Of a stretch of 64,000 nucleotides of DNA, positions 8,863 to 19,410 are shown piece by piece. Under the pieces are notes generated by a model. The model was not told the DNA's origin. It did not search any database and saw only the letters and a list, made by a program, of their open reading frames with translations. The stretch is taken from positions 248,001 through 312,000 of the forward strand of contig DASVBS010000060.1 in the NCBI GenBank assembly GCA_036375715.1, in the 5' to 3' direction. Position numbers and translations under genes: made by a program. Position 1 is the first letter of the stretch, and each line of letters starts with the position of its first letter. Source of the stretch: Longimicrobiaceae bacterium. GTDB taxonomy: Bacteria; Gemmatimonadota; Gemmatimonadetes; Longimicrobiales; Longimicrobiaceae.

Positions 8863-10233
8863 CTACAGGTACCGCTCGACCTCCCAGGGGTGCACGTGCG
8901 CCAGGTAATCGAGCCACTCTTCCCGCTTGGCGTGTGTGAAGCGGGAGTAGATGTACTCCCCCAGCGCGGCACGGGTCACCCGGTCGTGTTCCAACTCGTC
9001 GAGCGCTTCTCCCAGGTGGCGCGGGAGCTCCTTGATGCGGAGCCGCTGCTTCTCGCGCGGAGTGAGCGTCCACAGGCTCTTGTTGATCGGCTCGCCGGGA
9101 TCCATCTCCTCCCGTAGCCCCTGAGCGCCCGTAGCGATCTGCACCGCGAGCGCGAGGTAGGGATTCGCCGAGGCGTCCGCGATGCGCACCTCACAGCGGG
9201 TATCTTCGCCCCGCTCCATGGGGATCCGGATCATCGGCGAGCGGTTGTGGAGCGACCAGGCCACGTTGACGGGCGCCTCGTGGCCGGGGACGAGGCGCTT
9301 ATAGGAGTTCACCAACGGGTTAGTGACCGCGCAGTAGGCACGTGCATGGTGCAGCAACCCGCCCACGTATGCGCGCAGCGTGGCGGACAGCTCGTCGCGC
9401 GCTTCCTCGTCGAAGAAACAGTTGATCCCGTCCTTCCACAGGGAGTGGTGGAGGTGCAGCCCGGAGCCGTTCAGGCCGGGGAGCGGCTTCGGCATGAAGG
9501 AAGCGTGCAGACCGTGCCGTTCTGCCACCATTCGCACCGTTGCGCGCAATCCAGCCAGAGCGTCCGCCATGCGCAGGGCGGGAAGCGGGACTAGCTCGAT
9601 CCGGTGCTGCCCCGCCGCAACCTCATGCAGGGCGCTTCGAACCTCGAGTCCCAGCGCCTCGACGGCGTCCATCACCTCGCGTCGCACGACAGCGCCTTGA
9701 TCCCCGGGTCCGAGCTCGTAGTAACCGCCCCGGTCATGGGGAGCGAGGAGCGGATTGCCGTGGGCGTCCTTGCGGAAGAGAAAGAACTCCAGGTCCGCCC
9801 CCACCCGTGCCTCGTAGCCGAGTGCAGCGAGACTCGCCACCGCCCGCTCCAGCGACGCCCGTGGGTCCCCCTCGAACCGACCTCCGTCCGGCCGGTAGAC
9901 GGCACAGATGACGTTGGCTACCTCGCGCTCCCAGGGAAGGACACGGAGCGAATGAAGGTCCGGGCGGAGCAACATGTCCGATTCCTCCACCCGAAAGTCT
10001 GCGTCCATGGCGGACCCGTCGAACAGAATGCGCCCCTCGAGCGCCTTCCCGAACTGAGCGCGAGTGACCTCGACGCCGCGCACCGTCCCGAAGATGTCGG
10101 TGAACACCAGGCGGAGATACCGCACGCCCCGCGCGCGGAGCAGGTGCAGCGCCTGTTCTGGCGTAAGGGTTTCGCTGCTGATGGTGCGGGCCAGCGGGGA
10201 TTTGTCTTCCAGATCCTTCGTTTGTTCGTGCAT
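8863..10233 (-). CDS. glnA: GSI-type glutamine synthetase homologue with altered metal ligands
   Basis: 456 residues with the whole GSI fold: beta-grasp (RLVFTDIFGTVRGVEV), FDGSAMDADFRVEESDM, NGSGLHLHHSL and RCEVRIADASANPYLA. Retained metal or substrate residues by alignment from memory are E149, E204, H260, E348 and R336. Two positions are odd: D147 replaces the first Glu of the usual G-x-E-x-E-F, and R211 replaces the Glu in the usual GQxE block (here GQHRIEL). The adenylylation Tyr site reads NKSLWTL, so adenylylation control is unlikely. It may be a slower glutamine synthetase, another gamma-glutamyl ligase, or a regulatory paralogue. A small hairpin (10258-10273) precedes the start. Confidence 0.85.
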   Translation of the reverse strand: MHEQTKDLEDKSPLARTISSETLTPEQALHLLRARGVRYLRLVFTDIFGTVRGVEVTRAQFGKALEGRILFDGSAMDADFRVEESDMLLRPDLHSLRVLPWEREVANVICAVYRPDGGRFEGDPRASLERAVASLAALGYEARVGADLEFFLFRKDAHGNPLLAPHDRGGYYELGPGDQGAVVRREVMDAVEALGLEVRSALHEVAAGQHRIELVPLPALRMADALAGLRATVRMVAERHGLHASFMPKPLPGLNGSGLHLHHSLWKDGINCFFDEEARDELSATLRAYVGGLLHHARAYCAVTNPLVNSYKRLVPGHEAPVNVAWSLHNRSPMIRIPMERGEDTRCEVRIADASANPYLALAVQIATGAQGLREEMDPGEPINKSLWTLTPREKQRLRIKELPRHLGEALDELEHDRVTRAALGEYIYSRFTHAKREEWLDYLAHVHPWEVERYL

Positions 10234-10320
10234 CGTTGTCTGCTAGGTGCCTGCATGCGGGGCGGTAGCCCCGGGCGGCGCACAATCTGACGGGCGGCCA
10301 TCCCGCCTGCAATCCTGGAT

Positions 10321-10388
10321 CCGTTCGGACGGGTCCCGAACGGAAGCGCGCAGGGGCGGCACCTCGAGGTGCCGCCCCTGCGCGCTTC
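10321..10388 (-). terminator. Tandem hairpins incl. perfect 46-base palindrome between glnN and glnA
   Basis: A perfect palindrome spans 10343-10388 (two 23-base arms centred on cctcgagg). Just beyond it, 10321-10343 forms a second, 8-9-bp hairpin. They lie 27 bases after the glnN stop and 88 bases before glnA, so they most likely end glnN transcripts. No T-run follows the stem on the reverse strand. Confidence 0.7.
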
Positions 10389-10414
10389 GGCGTGGCCGCC
10401 GAACCGCCGGCAGC

Positions 10415-12613
10415 CTACTTCACGAACAGCATGTCGCGGTAGGTCGGCAGGGGCCAGAAGTCGTCCGGCACGACCTTCTCCAGCCGGTCCGCGACCTCTC
10501 GAACCGCCTGCATCGCGGGGATGATCTTGTCCCGCATGTGGTACGCCTTGGAAGCGACATCGTCACCGCCGAGCTCGGCGTTGCGGCTGATGAGCGTCTG
10601 CAGCGCCTCGGTGAGCTCGTTCACCAGCCCGTTCACCTTCTCGATCGTCGCGCGGGTGCCGAGGACGTCGATACCCTGCTCCTTGCCGCGCTCCGACACC
10701 GCCAGCAGCTCGTTCAGGTAGCGGATCGCCGCCGGCAGGATCATCGTCTGGGCGATGTGCGCCGTGGTCTCACCCTCGATGTTGATCGTCTTGAAGTACT
10801 GATCGAGGGCGATCTCGTGCCGCGACTCCAGCTCGCGACGGGAGAGGACACCATACTTCTCGAAGACCTCGACGTTGCGCTCGTCCTCGAGGTACTCGAG
10901 CGCGTCGAGGGTGTTGCGCAGGTTGAGCAATCCGCGGCGAGCGGCCTCTTCCTGCCACTCCTGGCTGTAGTTGTCCCCGTTGAAGATGATGCGCTTGTGC
11001 TCCTTGATCTCCCGGGAGATCAGCTTGCGCAGCGCGTCCTCGAACTCCACTCCCGCCTCCAGGTCCCGCTCCAGCTCGGTGCAGAGCTCGTCGAGCGCCT
11101 CCGCCATGATCGTGTTGAGCACGGTCGCGGGGAAGGAGATCGACTGCGAGGAACCCACCGCACGGAACTCGAACTTGTTGCCTGTGAAGGCGAACGGCGA
11201 GGTCCGGTTGCGGTCGCCGGAATGCCGCGGAAGCTGCGGCAGCACCGGCGTGCCGAGGCCCAGCAGCCCCGCGTCCGGCCCGGCTGAGGCGCTACCGTTC
11301 TGCTCGAGCTGCTCGAAGATCGAGGTGAGCTGGTCTCCCAGGAAGATGGAGATGATCGCCGGTGGCGCCTCGTTCGCGCCCAGTCGATGGTCATTGCCGG
11401 CGTGCGCCACGCTCGCCCGGAGCAGCCCCTGGTGCTTGTCCACGGCGCAGATGACCGCCGTGCAGAACAGGAGGAACTGCATGTTCTCGTGCGGCGTGTC
11501 ACCCGGCTCCAGCAGGTTCATCGACTCGGTGCCGAGCGACCAGTTGACGTGCTTGCCGCTACCGTTCACGCCGGCGAACGGCTTCTCGTGCAGCAGCGCG
11601 ACCATCCCGTATTTCCGGGCGGCATTGCGCAGCTCCAGCATCATCAGCTGCTGGTGATCGGCCGCGATGTTGGCGTTCTCGTAGATGGGAGCCATCTCGT
11701 ACTGGCCCGGAGCAACCTCGTTGTGCCGCGTTTTGACCGGCACGCCGAGGCGATACAGCTCGCGCTCCACGTCCATCATGAATGCGAGCACCCGCTCGGG
11801 GATCGAACCGAAATAGTGATCCTCGAGCTCCTGACCCCGCGGTGGCTTCGCGCCGAAGAGCGTTCGCCCCGTGGTGAAGAGGTCGGGGCGGCGGTAGTAG
11901 AACTCCTCGTCGATCAGGAAGAACTCCTGCTCCGGGCCCAGCGTAGCCAGCACTCTGCTCGCGGGGAGCGAGCAGAGCTTCAGCGCGCGCCGCGCCTGCA
12001 CGTCCAGAGCGTGCATCGAGCGCAGCAACGGGGTCTTGAGGTCGAGGGCGTCTCCGGTCCACGAGGCGAACGCCGTCGGGATCGAAAGGAAGCTCCCGGA
12101 CGGGCGCTCAACGATGAACGCCGGCGACGTGGGATCCCATGCGGTGTAGCCGCGCGCCTCGAAGGTGGCCCGCAGACCTCCGGACGGGAAGCTCGAGGCG
12201 TCCGGCTCGCCCTGGATCAGGTCCTTGCCGGAGAACTCGGCGATCGCGCCGCCACCCACGTTCGGGGTGATGAAGGAGTCGTGCTTCTCCGCGGTGTAGC
12301 CGGTCAGCGGCTGGAACCAGTGAGTGAAGTGGGTGGCACCCTTCTCCAGCGCCCACTCCTTCATGGCGAGCGCCACCGCGTCGGCCACGCTCGGGTCCAA
12401 CTCGGAGCCCCGCTCAATGGTCGCGATGAGGGCCTTGTAGATGGTCTTGGGAAGACGGGCGCGCATCTCCGCGAGCCCGAAGGTGTTCTCGCCGAAAATC
12501 TGCTGAATGTCCAGGATCGGCTTCGCCTCGCCTTCCCCCTTTCCATTCAATCGAGTCGCATCCCAGCGAGTTGCCGCAGCCAGCGTATCGAAGCGAGTGG
12601 TGGTTTTCGCCAT
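10415..12613 (-). CDS. glnN: Type III glutamine synthetase
   Basis: Makes glutamine from glutamate, ammonia and ATP as a large dodecamer. The 732-residue length and long N-terminal region ([33 protein letters not shown]) are typical of GSIII. Catalytic blocks are intact: [47 protein letters not shown] and [17 protein letters not shown]. Given the altered neighbour, this is probably the main glutamine synthetase. It starts 15 bases after the Lrp-family gene, so the two likely form an operon under that regulator. Confidence 0.96.
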   Translation of the reverse strand: MAKTTTRFDTLAAATRWDATRLNGKGEGEAKPILDIQQIFGENTFGLAEMRARLPKTIYKALIATIERGSELDPSVADAVALAMKEWALEKGATHFTHWFQPLTGYTAEKHDSFITPNVGGGAIAEFSGKDLIQGEPDASSFPSGGLRATFEARGYTAWDPTSPAFIVERPSGSFLSIPTAFASWTGDALDLKTPLLRSMHALDVQARRALKLCSLPASRVLATLGPEQEFFLIDEEFYYRRPDLFTTGRTLFGAKPPRGQELEDHYFGSIPERVLAFMMDVERELYRLGVPVKTRHNEVAPGQYEMAPIYENANIAADHQQLMMLELRNAARKYGMVALLHEKPFAGVNGSGKHVNWSLGTESMNLLEPGDTPHENMQFLLFCTAVICAVDKHQGLLRASVAHAGNDHRLGANEAPPAIISIFLGDQLTSIFEQLEQNGSASAGPDAGLLGLGTPVLPQLPRHSGDRNRTSPFAFTGNKFEFRAVGSSQSISFPATVLNTIMAEALDELCTELERDLEAGVEFEDALRKLISREIKEHKRIIFNGDNYSQEWQEEAARRGLLNLRNTLDALEYLEDERNVEVFEKYGVLSRRELESRHEIALDQYFKTINIEGETTAHIAQTMILPAAIRYLNELLAVSERGKEQGIDVLGTRATIEKVNGLVNELTEALQTLISRNAELGGDDVASKAYHMRDKIIPAMQAVREVADRLEKVVPDDFWPLPTYRDMLFVK

Positions 12614-12628
12614 TGTCCGGATCTCAGG

Positions 12629-13171
12629 CTAGGGGTTGTGTCGAAACGGTACGTGCAGCAGGTCGGCGGGGCCGAGGCGGTGCTCCGCCTCGTCGTGTCC
12701 ACCACCATCCGCGGAGGCCGGCAGCGGCAGGCTCGCCGTCTCCTTCAAAGTGGACAGCACGATGCTCGTGGTCGTCCACTGAACTCCGGGCCACGACTGG
12801 ATGTCGGCCAGGAGCTTTTCCAGCGCCTCGGTATTGGCCACGCGGATCTTGAGCAGGTGTGAACCCTGGCCCGTCACGGAGTGGCACTCCAGGACTTCGT
12901 CCAGCTCTCCCACACGATTGCGGAAGTCCGTGAAGTATCTGGATCCGTTGATGCCCACGAAGATGAACGCGAGGATGTCCAGGCCCAGGCGACGAGGGTC
13001 GAGCACCGCCGTGAACTGACGGATGATCTCCCTCTCCTCCAACTTCCTCAGCCGCTCTCCGATCGCCGGTGCCGACAGGCCGACCGCCTTCGCCAGATCG
13101 TGTTGCGAGATCCGGCCGTTCTCCTGGAGCAACTCCAGAATCTGGAGGTCGACCTTATCGATCTGTGCCAT
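12629..13171 (-). CDS. Lrp/AsnC family transcriptional regulator
   Basis: A 180-residue DNA-binding protein. The N-terminal helix-turn-helix is IDKVDLQILELLQENGRISQHDLAKAVGLSAPAIGERLRKLEEREII. The C-terminal RAM/effector domain contains VLECHSVTGQGSHLLKIRVANTEALEKLL. About 25 extra polar residues follow the usual end. Such regulators sense amino acids and often control their own gene and a neighbour. Here the likely target is glnN, 15 bases downstream, making glutamine or a related amino acid a reasonable effector (inference). Confidence 0.93.
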   Translation of the reverse strand: MAQIDKVDLQILELLQENGRISQHDLAKAVGLSAPAIGERLRKLEEREIIRQFTAVLDPRRLGLDILAFIFVGINGSRYFTDFRNRVGELDEVLECHSVTGQGSHLLKIRVANTEALEKLLADIQSWPGVQWTTTSIVLSTLKETASLPLPASADGGGHDEAEHRLGPADLLHVPFRHNP

Positions 13172-13184
13172 GGAAAGTAGCAGA

Positions 13185-13199
13185 CTTAAGAAAATTAAG
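13185..13199 (-). promoter_or_regulatory. Possible Lrp-family operator
   Basis: CTTAA-gaaaa-TTAAG is a 15-base site with perfect arms in an AT-rich stretch, 14 bases upstream of the regulator's start codon and downstream of its predicted promoter. The length fits Lrp/AsnC sites. Autoregulation is inferred. Confidence 0.4.
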
Positions 13200-13223
13200 C
13201 GGAAATGTACGACCGCTGAACAA

Positions 13224-13250
13224 AGTATAAGAAATCGGCTGCTAACGCAA
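13224..13250 (-). promoter_or_regulatory. Predicted promoter of the lrp-like/glnN operon
   Basis: Reverse strand: TTGCGT (13245-13250), 15-base spacer, TATACT (13224-13229). The -10 is near consensus; the short spacer makes the -35 uncertain, which could reflect an activated promoter. Confidence 0.45.
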
Positions 13251-13295
13251 GTGCACCCGGACAGAGCTTGTGAGGTGTGGAAGGGGCAGGTGAGC

Positions 13296-14845
<1,550 letters not shown>

Positions 14846-14849
<4 letters not shown>

Positions 14850-15289
14850 CTGGCGCAGGCCGCGCAGTAGCCGACCACTTCCAGCCGGTAGCCCTCCACG
14901 CGGAAGCCGTCGGTGGGCTCGATGGAGGGGAGGGTGCCATGCACCGCACTTCCCTGGACGTCCCGTACCATGCCGCAGCGGAGGCAGCGGGCGTGGAAGT
15001 GATCGTCCGTGCGCGGATCATAGCGGGCCGATCCGTCAGCATAGGCCAGCTTGGTGGCCAGGCCGCAGCTCACCAGCGTCTCCAGCGCCTTGTACACGGT
15101 TGCCAACGAGATGTCGGCGATCTCCGCGCGCACCGCGGTGAACACCTCGTCGGCCGTGGGATGCTCCGTGTTGCCGCGAAGAAAGCGATAGATCGCGGCT
15201 CGCTGCTCGGTGAGTCGCTGACCGTTGGCTTCGAGCGCTTCGCGAAGGATGCGTTCGGAAGCCTGATCGTCGACGGAAATGGAAGCCAT
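14846..15289 (-). CDS. Fur-family metal/peroxide-responsive repressor
   Basis: 147 residues in the Fur/PerR/Zur pattern. The winged helix includes RLTEQRAAIYRFLRGNTEHPTADEVF and ISLATVYKALETLVSCGLATKL. The metal-binding half has DDHFHARCLRCGMVRDV and ends CAACAS, giving two Cys-x2-Cys pairs for structural zinc. Which ligand it senses cannot be told. The ATG at 15289 is chosen over the longer frame because AGGG sits 6 bases upstream and homologues start here. It heads an operon with the FAD-linked oxidase and may also control the metal importer nearby (inference). Confidence 0.92.
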
Positions 15290-15398
15290 GTGAATCCCTG
15301 CCCCTATTCGGACGCGAGCGATCGTCGATCGCCCGCCGCGCGGGCGGCCGCCCGGCCGCATGTGGCAAATACGGCCAGGAGCGGTACTTACCTAGCAA

Positions 15399-15427
15399 AT
15401 TGTAGGACTGATCACAGCCGCTGTCAA
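15399..15427 (-). promoter_or_regulatory. Predicted promoter of the fur-like operon, with overlapping dyad
   Basis: Reverse strand: TTGACA (15422-15427), 17-base spacer, TACAAT (15399-15404), almost consensus. A dyad CCTA-N8-TAGG (15391-15406) covers the -10, a position suited to autorepression. Between here and the lipoprotein start at 15508 nothing else is evident. Confidence 0.7.
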
Positions 15428-15507
15428 CCGAAGACGGGTTTGCGTGGCTCTGGTCCGAAGGCGCATTTCGTGCGAGTTTTTGCCCTCGTACCCGCACCCG
15501 ATCGACC

Positions 15508-16326
15508 GTGAGATTCCGAAAGCTACCGCTCCTGCTGGGGAGTCTCTCCCTGGCCTGCGATCCGGCGGACAACGTGCGCATCCAGGAGCTTCCGCCGCTC
15601 ACCGAATCCTCGATCGAGGATCGGCTGGGTCTGCCGCTGATGGAAGGCCCGTGGCGCTTCGCGGGCTGGGAGCTGGCGGAGGGAGACTCGCTGGGTCTGG
15701 AGGCCGATCTCCCCGCCCTCGGCGTGCTCGCGCTGGAGACGCAACAGCGCGATTCCCTGGGCGGGTATTACCTCATCGAAGGAGGAGGGAGCGCCCCGTT
15801 GTACGGTGAGGTGCGGCGTGACAGCGTGGTGGCGCTGGTGGCCTTTCTCCAGGAAGGAGACGGCCGTTATCTGGTGGGTGGGGTGCTGGGAGACACCCTC
15901 TGGGTCGAGTCGACGACGCTGGTGGACCCCGAGAGCTGGCGGCCGGGGGCGCGTCCCGCCTTCGTTCGCAGCCGCACACCCATCACCCCCTTCGTGCGCA
16001 TTCGGGGAGCTCTTCCGCCGCCGGCGGTAGACACCGCGGGTCTGGCTGCCACGCAGGACAGCGTCGCTCGGCCGACCGGTGCTGTCAGCGCAGCAACCGG
16101 CGCAGCGGTCCCGACACGGGGCGCCGCGGACGCAGGCCGCCAAACTCAGCCACCCGCGGCGCGGCAAGTCGAACCGGCTCGACCGCCGACTCCCATTCCC
16201 GATTCGGCTCCCCGGGCCGAGCCGGAGCTACCCGCTCGGAGGCCGCAGCCGCCGGCCATCGAACGGCGGGAGCCTCCGCGCCTCCTCGGCGTTCCGATCC
16301 AGCGAGACACCGCTGACGACCAGTGA
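15508..16326 (+). CDS. Putative lipoprotein with proline-rich C-terminus
   Basis: 272 residues starting at a GTG. The N-terminus MRFRKLPLLLGSLSLAC is a lipoprotein signal with cysteine at 17. A compact domain follows (about 40-160: GPWRFAGWELAEGDSLGL, LGGYYLIEGGGSAPLYGEVRRDS, GDGRYLVGGVLGDTLWVEST). Residues about 175-260 are Pro/Ala/Arg-rich and probably disordered. I do not recognise the domain. It should be anchored in the cell envelope. Its TGA stop is back to back with the stop of the opposing permease gene (TGATCA). Confidence 0.65.
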   Translation: MRFRKLPLLLGSLSLACDPADNVRIQELPPLTESSIEDRLGLPLMEGPWRFAGWELAEGDSLGLEADLPALGVLALETQQRDSLGGYYLIEGGGSAPLYGEVRRDSVVALVAFLQEGDGRYLVGGVLGDTLWVESTTLVDPESWRPGARPAFVRSRTPITPFVRIRGALPPPAVDTAGLAATQDSVARPTGAVSAATGAAVPTRGAADAGRQTQPPAARQVEPARPPTPIPDSAPRAEPELPARRPQPPAIERREPPRLLGVPIQRDTADDQ

Positions 16327-17442
16327 TCAGAGCGAGCTGATCGCCCGCCGTGCGGTGTGCCTACCCGCGGAGGTGAGCTCGAGGCGATCGTGGTTCGCCC
16401 GCACCACCACCCCGTGGTCCAGCGCGCGGTCCACGACTCGCTGGGCGAAGCTCTCTTCCCAGCGAAGGTGTTCGTGGAGATGCTGTACGCGGCTCTCCTC
16501 CTGGTGTTCGGGCAGCGACTCATGGTTGAATAGGTGAATTGCCAGCATGGTCTCGGCGAACTCCCACCGCTGCCGCTCCCGCCGGCGACGTACCGCCACC
16601 ATCCCACGTTCGGGCGCAAAGGCGAAAGCGCCCGCGAAGCAGAGCCCGATTGCGACGGCCATGGACCCCGCGATCGAGGCGTCGAGCGTGGAGGAGAGGA
16701 GATAGCCTGCGGCGGCGCCCACTACCCCGACGACCGCACTGAGAGCGATCATCGTGGAAAGCCGATCGGTGAGGAGGTACGCCGTCGCCGGCGGGCCGAT
16801 CATCATCGCGACCACCAGGATCGACCCCACCGCGTCGAAGGCCCCCACTGCCGTAATCGAGACCAGCGACATGAAGAGGTAGTGGACGAGGGCGGGCGAG
16901 AAGCCCAGCGCGGCCGCCAACCCTGCGTCGAAGGTGGTGAGCTTCAGCTCCTTGAAGAAGATGCCCAGAAAAGCCGCATTCAGCGCCAGGATTACCAGCA
17001 TCACCCACAGCACCCGCGGTCCCAGGTCGGCACCCGCGAGCTCGAAGCGCTCGAAGGGTGCAAAGACCAGCTCACCCAGCAGCACCGCGTCCGTATCGAG
17101 GTGAACGTTGCCGGCAAACCGGGCGATGAGGATCACGCCGATGCTGAAGAGCACGGGGAAGACGAGGCCGATCGCGGCGTCCTCCTTCACCAGACGTGTC
17201 TGGTTGAGCAACTCGACCAGGACGACCGTCACCACCCCCGTCGCAGCCGCAGCGAGGATGAGCAGTGGGGAGCCGATGTCACCGACGAAGAGGAAGCCGA
17301 GCACGATCCCGAGCAGGATCGAGTGGCTGATCGCGTCGCTCATCAAGGCCATGCTGCGGAGCACCAGGAAGACCCCTGGTAGCGCGCAGGCCACCGCGAC
17401 GACGATAGCGATCGCGAGGATTTCGAGCTCGGGCTGGATCAT
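16327..17442 (-). CDS. Metal ABC transporter permease with C-terminal winged helix (second permease)
   Basis: ABC-3 family permease of a manganese/zinc/iron importer, 371 residues. Residues about 1-275 hold 8 or so membrane helices with family blocks FLVLRSMALMSDAISHSILLGIVLGF, HLDTDAVLLGELVFAPF and VGAFDAVGSILVVAMMIGPPATAYLLTDR. After the last helix (AFAFAPERGMVAV) come about 90 soluble residues ending WEESFAQRVVDRALDHGVVV and LELTSAGRHTA, which resemble a DtxR/MarR-type winged helix. Its ATG overlaps the first permease stop (ATGA). The permease call is firm; the DNA-binding reading of the tail is inference from pattern. Confidence 0.9.
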   Translation of the reverse strand: MIQPELEILAIAIVVAVACALPGVFLVLRSMALMSDAISHSILLGIVLGFLFVGDIGSPLLILAAAATGVVTVVLVELLNQTRLVKEDAAIGLVFPVLFSIGVILIARFAGNVHLDTDAVLLGELVFAPFERFELAGADLGPRVLWVMLVILALNAAFLGIFFKELKLTTFDAGLAAALGFSPALVHYLFMSLVSITAVGAFDAVGSILVVAMMIGPPATAYLLTDRLSTMIALSAVVGVVGAAAGYLLSSTLDASIAGSMAVAIGLCFAGAFAFAPERGMVAVRRRRERQRWEFAETMLAIHLFNHESLPEHQEESRVQHLHEHLRWEESFAQRVVDRALDHGVVVRANHDRLELTSAGRHTARRAISSL

Positions 17443-18587
17443 CGCTTCTCCTGCGCTTCGTGCTCGTCGGGCGACGCCCCGGCATCGAAACGCCTCCGCG
17501 CCTCCTCCATACCGGACGGGGTGAGGGTCCACTCGCCGGGCCTGGTCTCGCGCGCCCAGCCGCGCTCGCGCAGGGCGGACAGGCTTCGGCGCGCGCTCCC
17601 TTGACCCATGCGCATCGCTTCCAGGGCGCCGATGGAGTGGCCGTGGGAGGTGTCGAGGTGCTGCCCGGCGAGGGAGTAGAGGTCGGCGAGCACCGCATCG
17701 GCGCGCAGCTGCCGACGCTGCTTGTGGGTGCGCACGAGGTTCCAGACGATTCCCCGATTCGGGGCGAAGAGCAGCGATACCAGCACGATCGCGCTCAGGC
17801 ACAGAACGATGGTCGGGCCGGTCGGAAGACGCTGCACGGTGCTGCTCAGAACCGCGCCTGAGAGTCCTGCCACTGCGCCGAAGAACGCCGCGATCGCGAC
17901 CATCCGTTCCATACGGTCCGTCCACTGCCGGGCCGCCGCCCCCGGCGCCACCACCATCGCACTCATCAGCACCACCCCCACCGTCTGCAGGCCGATGACG
18001 ATTGCCAGCACGATGATGGAGGTGAGCAGCACGTCCACCCGCCCCATGTTGATCCCCATGCTCGCTCCGAACGTCCGGTCGAAGGCGAGCAGCTTGATCT
18101 CTTTCCACCCGAGCAGCATCAGCACCACGGCAACGCTGCCGAGGGCGGCGATCACGGTGACGTCCTGCATCAGCATCGTGGCTGCCTGACCGAACAGGAA
18201 CCGATCCAGTCCGGCCTGGCTCGCGTCCGGCAGCGTCTGCACGTACGTGAGCAGGACGAGGCCGAGGCCGAAGAAGACAGAGAGGACGATCCCGAGACCG
18301 CTGTCTTCCTTTACCCGCGTGTTCCTGACGATGGCGATCACCGCGAGCGTGCCGAGCCACCCCGCGACCGCGGCGCCCAGGACGAGCACCAGCGTCGCCT
18401 TACTTCCGGTGAGGAGGAAGGCAAGGACGATCCCCGGGAGAGCGGCGTGGGAGATGGCGTCGCCGAGCAGGCTCTGCTTGCGGAGCACCGCCAGCGAGCC
18501 CAGCGCTCCGCTCGCGGCTCCGAGGATGGCGGAGCCGAGCGCCACCACCCGGAGGGTGTAGTCTCCGAACAGGCCGGCGAGGTCCAT
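17439..18587 (-). CDS. Metal ABC transporter permease with C-terminal winged helix (first permease)
   Basis: ABC-3 family permease, 382 residues. Membrane region about 10-280 with LGSLAVLRKQSLLGDAISHAALPGIVLAFLL, GLDRFLFGQAATMLMQDV and LQTVGVVLMSAMVVAPGAAARQWTDR. A cytoplasmic tail of about 95 residues follows (RTHKQRRQLRADAVLADLY, ALEAMRMGQGSARRSLSALRERGWARE, GEWTLTPSGMEEARRR), a winged-helix-like pattern. Start at 18587 is chosen because the upstream part of the frame is antisense to, or overlaps, the ATPase gene. It pairs with the second permease to form the membrane channel. Confidence 0.9.
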   Translation of the reverse strand: MDLAGLFGDYTLRVVALGSAILGAASGALGSLAVLRKQSLLGDAISHAALPGIVLAFLLTGSKATLVLVLGAAVAGWLGTLAVIAIVRNTRVKEDSGLGIVLSVFFGLGLVLLTYVQTLPDASQAGLDRFLFGQAATMLMQDVTVIAALGSVAVVLMLLGWKEIKLLAFDRTFGASMGINMGRVDVLLTSIIVLAIVIGLQTVGVVLMSAMVVAPGAAARQWTDRMERMVAIAAFFGAVAGLSGAVLSSTVQRLPTGPTIVLCLSAIVLVSLLFAPNRGIVWNLVRTHKQRRQLRADAVLADLYSLAGQHLDTSHGHSIGALEAMRMGQGSARRSLSALRERGWARETRPGEWTLTPSGMEEARRRFDAGASPDEHEAQEKR

Positions 18588-18594
18588 CAGTGGA

Positions 18595-19410
18595 TCAGGC
18601 GAGATGGCGGGCTTCGGCGCGGCGCGAGTCGCCGTCGGCGTGGCCGGCGTGGAGCAGGGGGAGTCCCTCGTCGCCGCCGCGTAGCAGCGGAACGCGGCCG
18701 CCGTAGGTGCGACGCAGGTTGTCCTCCGTGAAGACCTCCTCGACGGGTCCGCAGGCGATGCGGCGGACGTTGAGCAGGAGCACCCATTCGAAGTACTCGG
18801 GGACGGTCTCCAGGTCGTGGTGAACGGCCACGACCGTTCGCCCCTGCGCACGCAGCTCCTTCAGCACGTCCACGATGGCACGCTCGGTCTTGGCGTCCAC
18901 ACCCTGGAAGGGTTCGTCCATGAAATAGACTTCGGCCTCCTGAACCAGTGCCCGGGCGAGGAAGACCCGCTGCTGCTGGCCCCCGGAGAGCTGGCTGATC
19001 TGCCGGTCGGCGAACTCCTGCATCCCGACCTGTTCCAGCGCGGCCATGGCGAGCGTCCGCTCCTTCCGGCCCGGGCGGCGGAACCAGCCCAGCGAGCCGT
19101 AGCGACCCATCATCACCACGTCGAGGACAGTGGTGGGGAAATCCCAGTCCACGGTGCCGCGCTGCGGTACATAGGCCGTCAGGCGACGCTGCTCCGAGTA
19201 CGGCTTACCATGGATGAGAATCTGTCCGGCGGCCGGACGGATCAGCCCCAGAATCGATTTGAGCAGCGTCGATTTACCCGCCCCGTTGGGGCCCACGATC
19301 GCCATCAGGACTCCGGCGGGTACCTCCACGTCCACGTCCCACAGCGCTGGCTGCTCGCGGTAGGCGACGGTCAGGTCGTTGACTTCGATGGCCAGCTTGT
19401 TCGAGCTCAT
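18595..19410 (-). CDS. Metal ABC transporter ATP-binding protein
   Basis: 271-residue ATPase that powers the importer. Walker [11 protein letters not shown]-loop [13 protein letters not shown], signature LSGGQQQR, Walker B VYFMDEP and the switch His in VAVHHD are all present. The extra C-terminal tail after [12 protein letters not shown] carries several His and Asp residues ([13 protein letters not shown]) and might bind metal, though this is speculative. Its ATG overlaps the stop of the binding protein (ATGA), and the first permease begins 7 bases downstream. Confidence 0.95.
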   Translation of the reverse strand: MSSNKLAIEVNDLTVAYREQPALWDVDVEVPAGVLMAIVGPNGAGKSTLLKSILGLIRPAAGQILIHGKPYSEQRRLTAYVPQRGTVDWDFPTTVLDVVMMGRYGSLGWFRRPGRKERTLAMAALEQVGMQEFADRQISQLSGGQQQRVFLARALVQEAEVYFMDEPFQGVDAKTERAIVDVLKELRAQGRTVVAVHHDLETVPEYFEWVLLLNVRRIACGPVEEVFTEDNLRRTYGGRVPLLRGGDEGLPLLHAGHADGDSRRAEARHLA

